Shown here one piece after another: positions 37,813-39,168 of a stretch of 39,168 bases of DNA. A program made the translations under genes and the position numbers. The stretch's first letter is position 1, and each line of letters starts with the position of its first letter. Origin of the DNA: Candidatus Yanofskybacteria bacterium RIFCSPLOWO2_02_FULL_41_13 (GTDB lineage Bacteria > Patescibacteriota > Minisyncoccia > 2-02-FULL-40-12 > GWA2-44-9); NCBI GenBank assembly GCA_001795735.1, contig MGKQ01000015.1:15070-54237 (forward strand), in the 5' to 3' direction. A model generated the notes under the pieces. That model was given only the letters and a program-made list of their open reading frames with translations, was not told the DNA's origin and did not search any database.

Positions 37813-38169
37813 TTAAGCTATAATGTGGCTTCTGCATCGGATGGCATTTGCCAGTCGCCTCGGGGCGACAATGAAACCGACCCGACTTTCGGTCCGTCCG
37901 GCATAACAGAACGTTTCCATTGATTCTTCTGTTACCCGAGTAAGGGCCTCCTCAGCTTTATTAAGAAGAAGTCGCTGATGGAACAGGTCGTCCATTGTAT
38001 GGCCGGTTATTGAAAGCTCGGGGAATACTGTAATCGAGGCTCCTTTTTGATCGGCCTTTTTGGCAAAATCCAAAATTTGTTCTACATTATAATCAATGTC
38101 GCCGACCTTTATTTTAGGCACGGCGGCAACCACCCGAACGTAATCGTAATTTGCACTTTTTTTATCCAT
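37813..38169 (-). pseudogene. nadE: Truncated glutamine-dependent NAD synthetase (N-terminal amidase part only)
   Basis: 118 residues. Up to about residue 80 the sequence is the start of the glutaminase (nitrilase-fold) domain of long NadE: YVRVVAAVPKIKVGDIDYNVEQILDFAKKADQKGA, then VFPELSITGHTMDDLFHQRLLLNKAEEAL, with the catalytic glutamate in FPELSITG. After that the reading ([19 protein letters not shown]...) has no NadE similarity; it is encoded by GC-rich hairpin-like sequence (GTCGCC/GGCGAC). The lysine, cysteine and whole synthetase domain are gone; a complete enzyme has about 550-680 aa. It is almost surely a remnant and cannot make NAD. Its ATG (38169) lies at the edge of operator O2, so the old nadE was probably controlled with nadK. 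Confidence 0.85.
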
Positions 38170-38179
38170 GGTGTATATT
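38151..38179 (+). promoter_or_regulatory. nadK promoter
   Basis: TTGCAC (38151-38156), 17-bp spacer, TATATT (38174-38179). The -10 is inside operator O2. Confidence 0.6.
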
Positions 38180-38187
38180 TTACACTA
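38169..38187. promoter_or_regulatory. Operator candidate O2 between the nadE fragment and nadK
   Basis: TGGTGTA-tattt-TACACTA: the same arms and 5-bp spacer as O1 (one mismatch). It covers the nadK -10 and abuts the start codon of the nadE fragment, so one bound dimer could close both directions. Confidence 0.7.
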
Positions 38188-38204
38188 AGTATAGCAGAAC
38201 CAAC

Positions 38205-39050
38205 ATGACTAATCAAGCTTCTGGCACTTATCATATATTTTATCATTCAGACAGCAAACGAGCTGTTTTTTGGGCTAATCAGATATCAAAGCTTGCTAAA
38301 GACAAGTTCCCTAAATTAAAAGCAGATTCACAGAAACCCGGAGTGGTAATTGCTCTTGGTGGAGACGGGACAATCCTGGAGGCGGCACGCAAATATCACG
38401 AATTCGGTTCAGTTGTACTCGGACTTAACCTTGGTAATGTCGGGTTTCTTGCCTCGGTCAGGGGCGAAAAGGATTTTTTACCGGCTTTGAAAAGTTTTTT
38501 TAGTAATAAATACAACACAATTGAACGGATGATGATTATAGCCAAGGTTAGAAGAAAAAATAAAGTAGTTTTTTCCGGGGACGCCCTTAATGAAATTGTT
38601 GTTAAAAATCCTTTGGGAGTAATGGAGCTTGAGGCCAGGGTGGAAGATCATCCCGTTCAGTATATTCGTGGAACCGGGGTAATGGTGGCAACGGCAACCG
38701 GTTCTACCGCTTATAATCTTTCTGCTCACGGGCCAATAGTTATGCCCGATATCAAGTGCCTGATTATTACTGAAATTCTTGACCACAGTATTCCGACGCC
38801 AAGCGTTGTGGTTAAGTATAATAACAAGATAACAGTCAAAGTGCTGGGCTATAAGAAAAGAGGGATTCTTTCGCTTTCAAAGACGGGTCAAAAAATCGAT
38901 GTTATATTAGCTGCTGACGGGGAATCTATTTTTCCTCTGGAAATAGGGGATGAAATTGTTATTCAGAACTCTCCTCATCTAATTAAGTTTGCCGAGCTAG
39001 AGAAGCATTACTTCTTCAAAAGTCTCGAAGAAAAATTCGGATTTAAGTAG
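38205..39050 (+). CDS. nadK: NAD kinase
   Basis: NadK phosphorylates NAD to NADP using ATP or polyphosphate. 281 residues from ATG 38205. Motifs: VVIALGGDGTILEA (GGDGT at 52-56, with the catalytic Asp), GLNLGNVGFLAS (NxGxxGFL), NEIVVKN (NE motif), and YIRGTGVMVATATGSTAYNLSAHGPIV (TxTGSTAY), followed by the C-terminal beta-sandwich part VILAADGE. The frame is open back to 38151 but those codons overlap the promoter and operator, and no start codon with an SD is seen there. It is the only plus-strand NAD gene here and is expected to be under O2. Confidence 0.95.
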   Translation: MTNQASGTYHIFYHSDSKRAVFWANQISKLAKDKFPKLKADSQKPGVVIALGGDGTILEAARKYHEFGSVVLGLNLGNVGFLASVRGEKDFLPALKSFFSNKYNTIERMMIIAKVRRKNKVVFSGDALNEIVVKNPLGVMELEARVEDHPVQYIRGTGVMVATATGSTAYNLSAHGPIVMPDIKCLIITEILDHSIPTPSVVVKYNNKITVKVLGYKKRGILSLSKTGQKIDVILAADGESIFPLEIGDEIVIQNSPHLIKFAELEKHYFFKSLEEKFGFK

Positions 39051-39063
39051 ATACGGTAGACAT

Positions 39064-39092
39064 TGACTAAGGTATGTTAATGTAGTATCCTA
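39064..39092 (+). promoter_or_regulatory. Possible promoter for a gene beyond the window
   Basis: TTGACT (39064-39069), 17-bp spacer, TATCCT (39087-39092). The last 118 bp hold no frame of note; this promoter would serve a gene to the right of the window. Confidence 0.45.
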
Positions 39093-39168
39093 TTAATGCT
39101 CTAACGAGCCTACAGCCCAGTCTCAATCAGACCACCTCAATAATTGTAATTTTCTCAAGCACGTGAGT

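Noticed and set aside
28497-39050. NAD island as a phage NAD-reconstitution cassette
   Set aside because: No phage structural or replication genes; nadA, nrtR and nadK with bacterial-type promoters fit a chromosomal pathway better.
1-39168. CRISPR array, tRNA or rRNA genes
   Set aside because: No regularly spaced direct repeats; no tRNA T-loop with matching arms found by eye on either strand; no rRNA-like stretch. A tRNAscan or Infernal run would settle this.

Overview
This window reads as a piece of a small-genome bacterium of the Patescibacteria/CPR type (probably Parcubacteria-like; inferred, not proven). The pointers are: many core genes that overlap or sit a few bases apart without a Shine-Dalgarno (SD) site; a family 4 uracil-DNA glycosylase without its Fe-S cysteines; a half-length MFS protein; FemAB, MurE, cupredoxin, presenilin-like and O-antigen-ligase-like envelope genes; and coding regions carrying in-frame palindromic and AT-heptamer insertions. 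No rRNA, tRNA, CRISPR array, transposase or phage gene was recognised.

Layout. 1-4730: end of an ftsW-like gene, rpsT, uvrB, and divergent ruvA plus a FemAB-type gene. 4731-5977: 1.2 kb without a convincing gene, packed with nested inverted repeats. 5978-14860: murE-like ligase, small secreted or membrane proteins, a PIN-like protein, a cupredoxin, a presenilin-family protease, a beta-CASP nuclease, a LOG-like protein and lon. 15131-25930: a frameshifted CPBP protease, MgtC, an amino acid permease, a 70-aa gene, an O-antigen-ligase-like protein, a Lys/Arg/Ala-rich basic protein, UDG, DedA, a subtilisin-like protease, a half MFS protein and PolX. 26282-28489: a c-type cytochrome, a small membrane protein, RdgB and a zincin-like protein.

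28497-39050 is largely an NAD(P) metabolism island: quinolinate synthase (nadA), nicotinate phosphoribosyltransferase (pncB), nicotinamidase (pncA), a deoxyribosyltransferase-like/Nudix fusion, an ADP-ribosylglycohydrolase, an NrtR-like Nudix regulator, a truncated glutamine-dependent NAD synthetase and NAD kinase, with a CoaD-like adenylyltransferase and two HD-domain proteins among them. The set can be read as a recycling loop: ADP-ribose is released and split, nicotinamide is deamidated, nicotinate is re-ribosylated, and NAD is phosphorylated. Two near-identical palindromes (TAGTGTA-N5-TACACTA and TGGTGTA-N5-TACACTA) overlap the -10 boxes of nadA and nadK; they are good candidates for the operator of the NrtR-like protein.

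The second theme is noncoding. Almost every gap above about 100 bp holds a long, nested, imperfect inverted repeat. At least three families recur: A next to the 3' ends of uvrB, lon, polX and dedA; B, a roughly 180-230 bp fold-back in three copies with a changed but still complementary outer stem; and F, a 35-bp exact repeat in two copies. Related palindromes and heptamer runs also lie in frame inside ruvA, murE, polX and the O-antigen-ligase-like gene. This expansion of fold-back DNA, together with the NAD island, is the most unusual content of the window.
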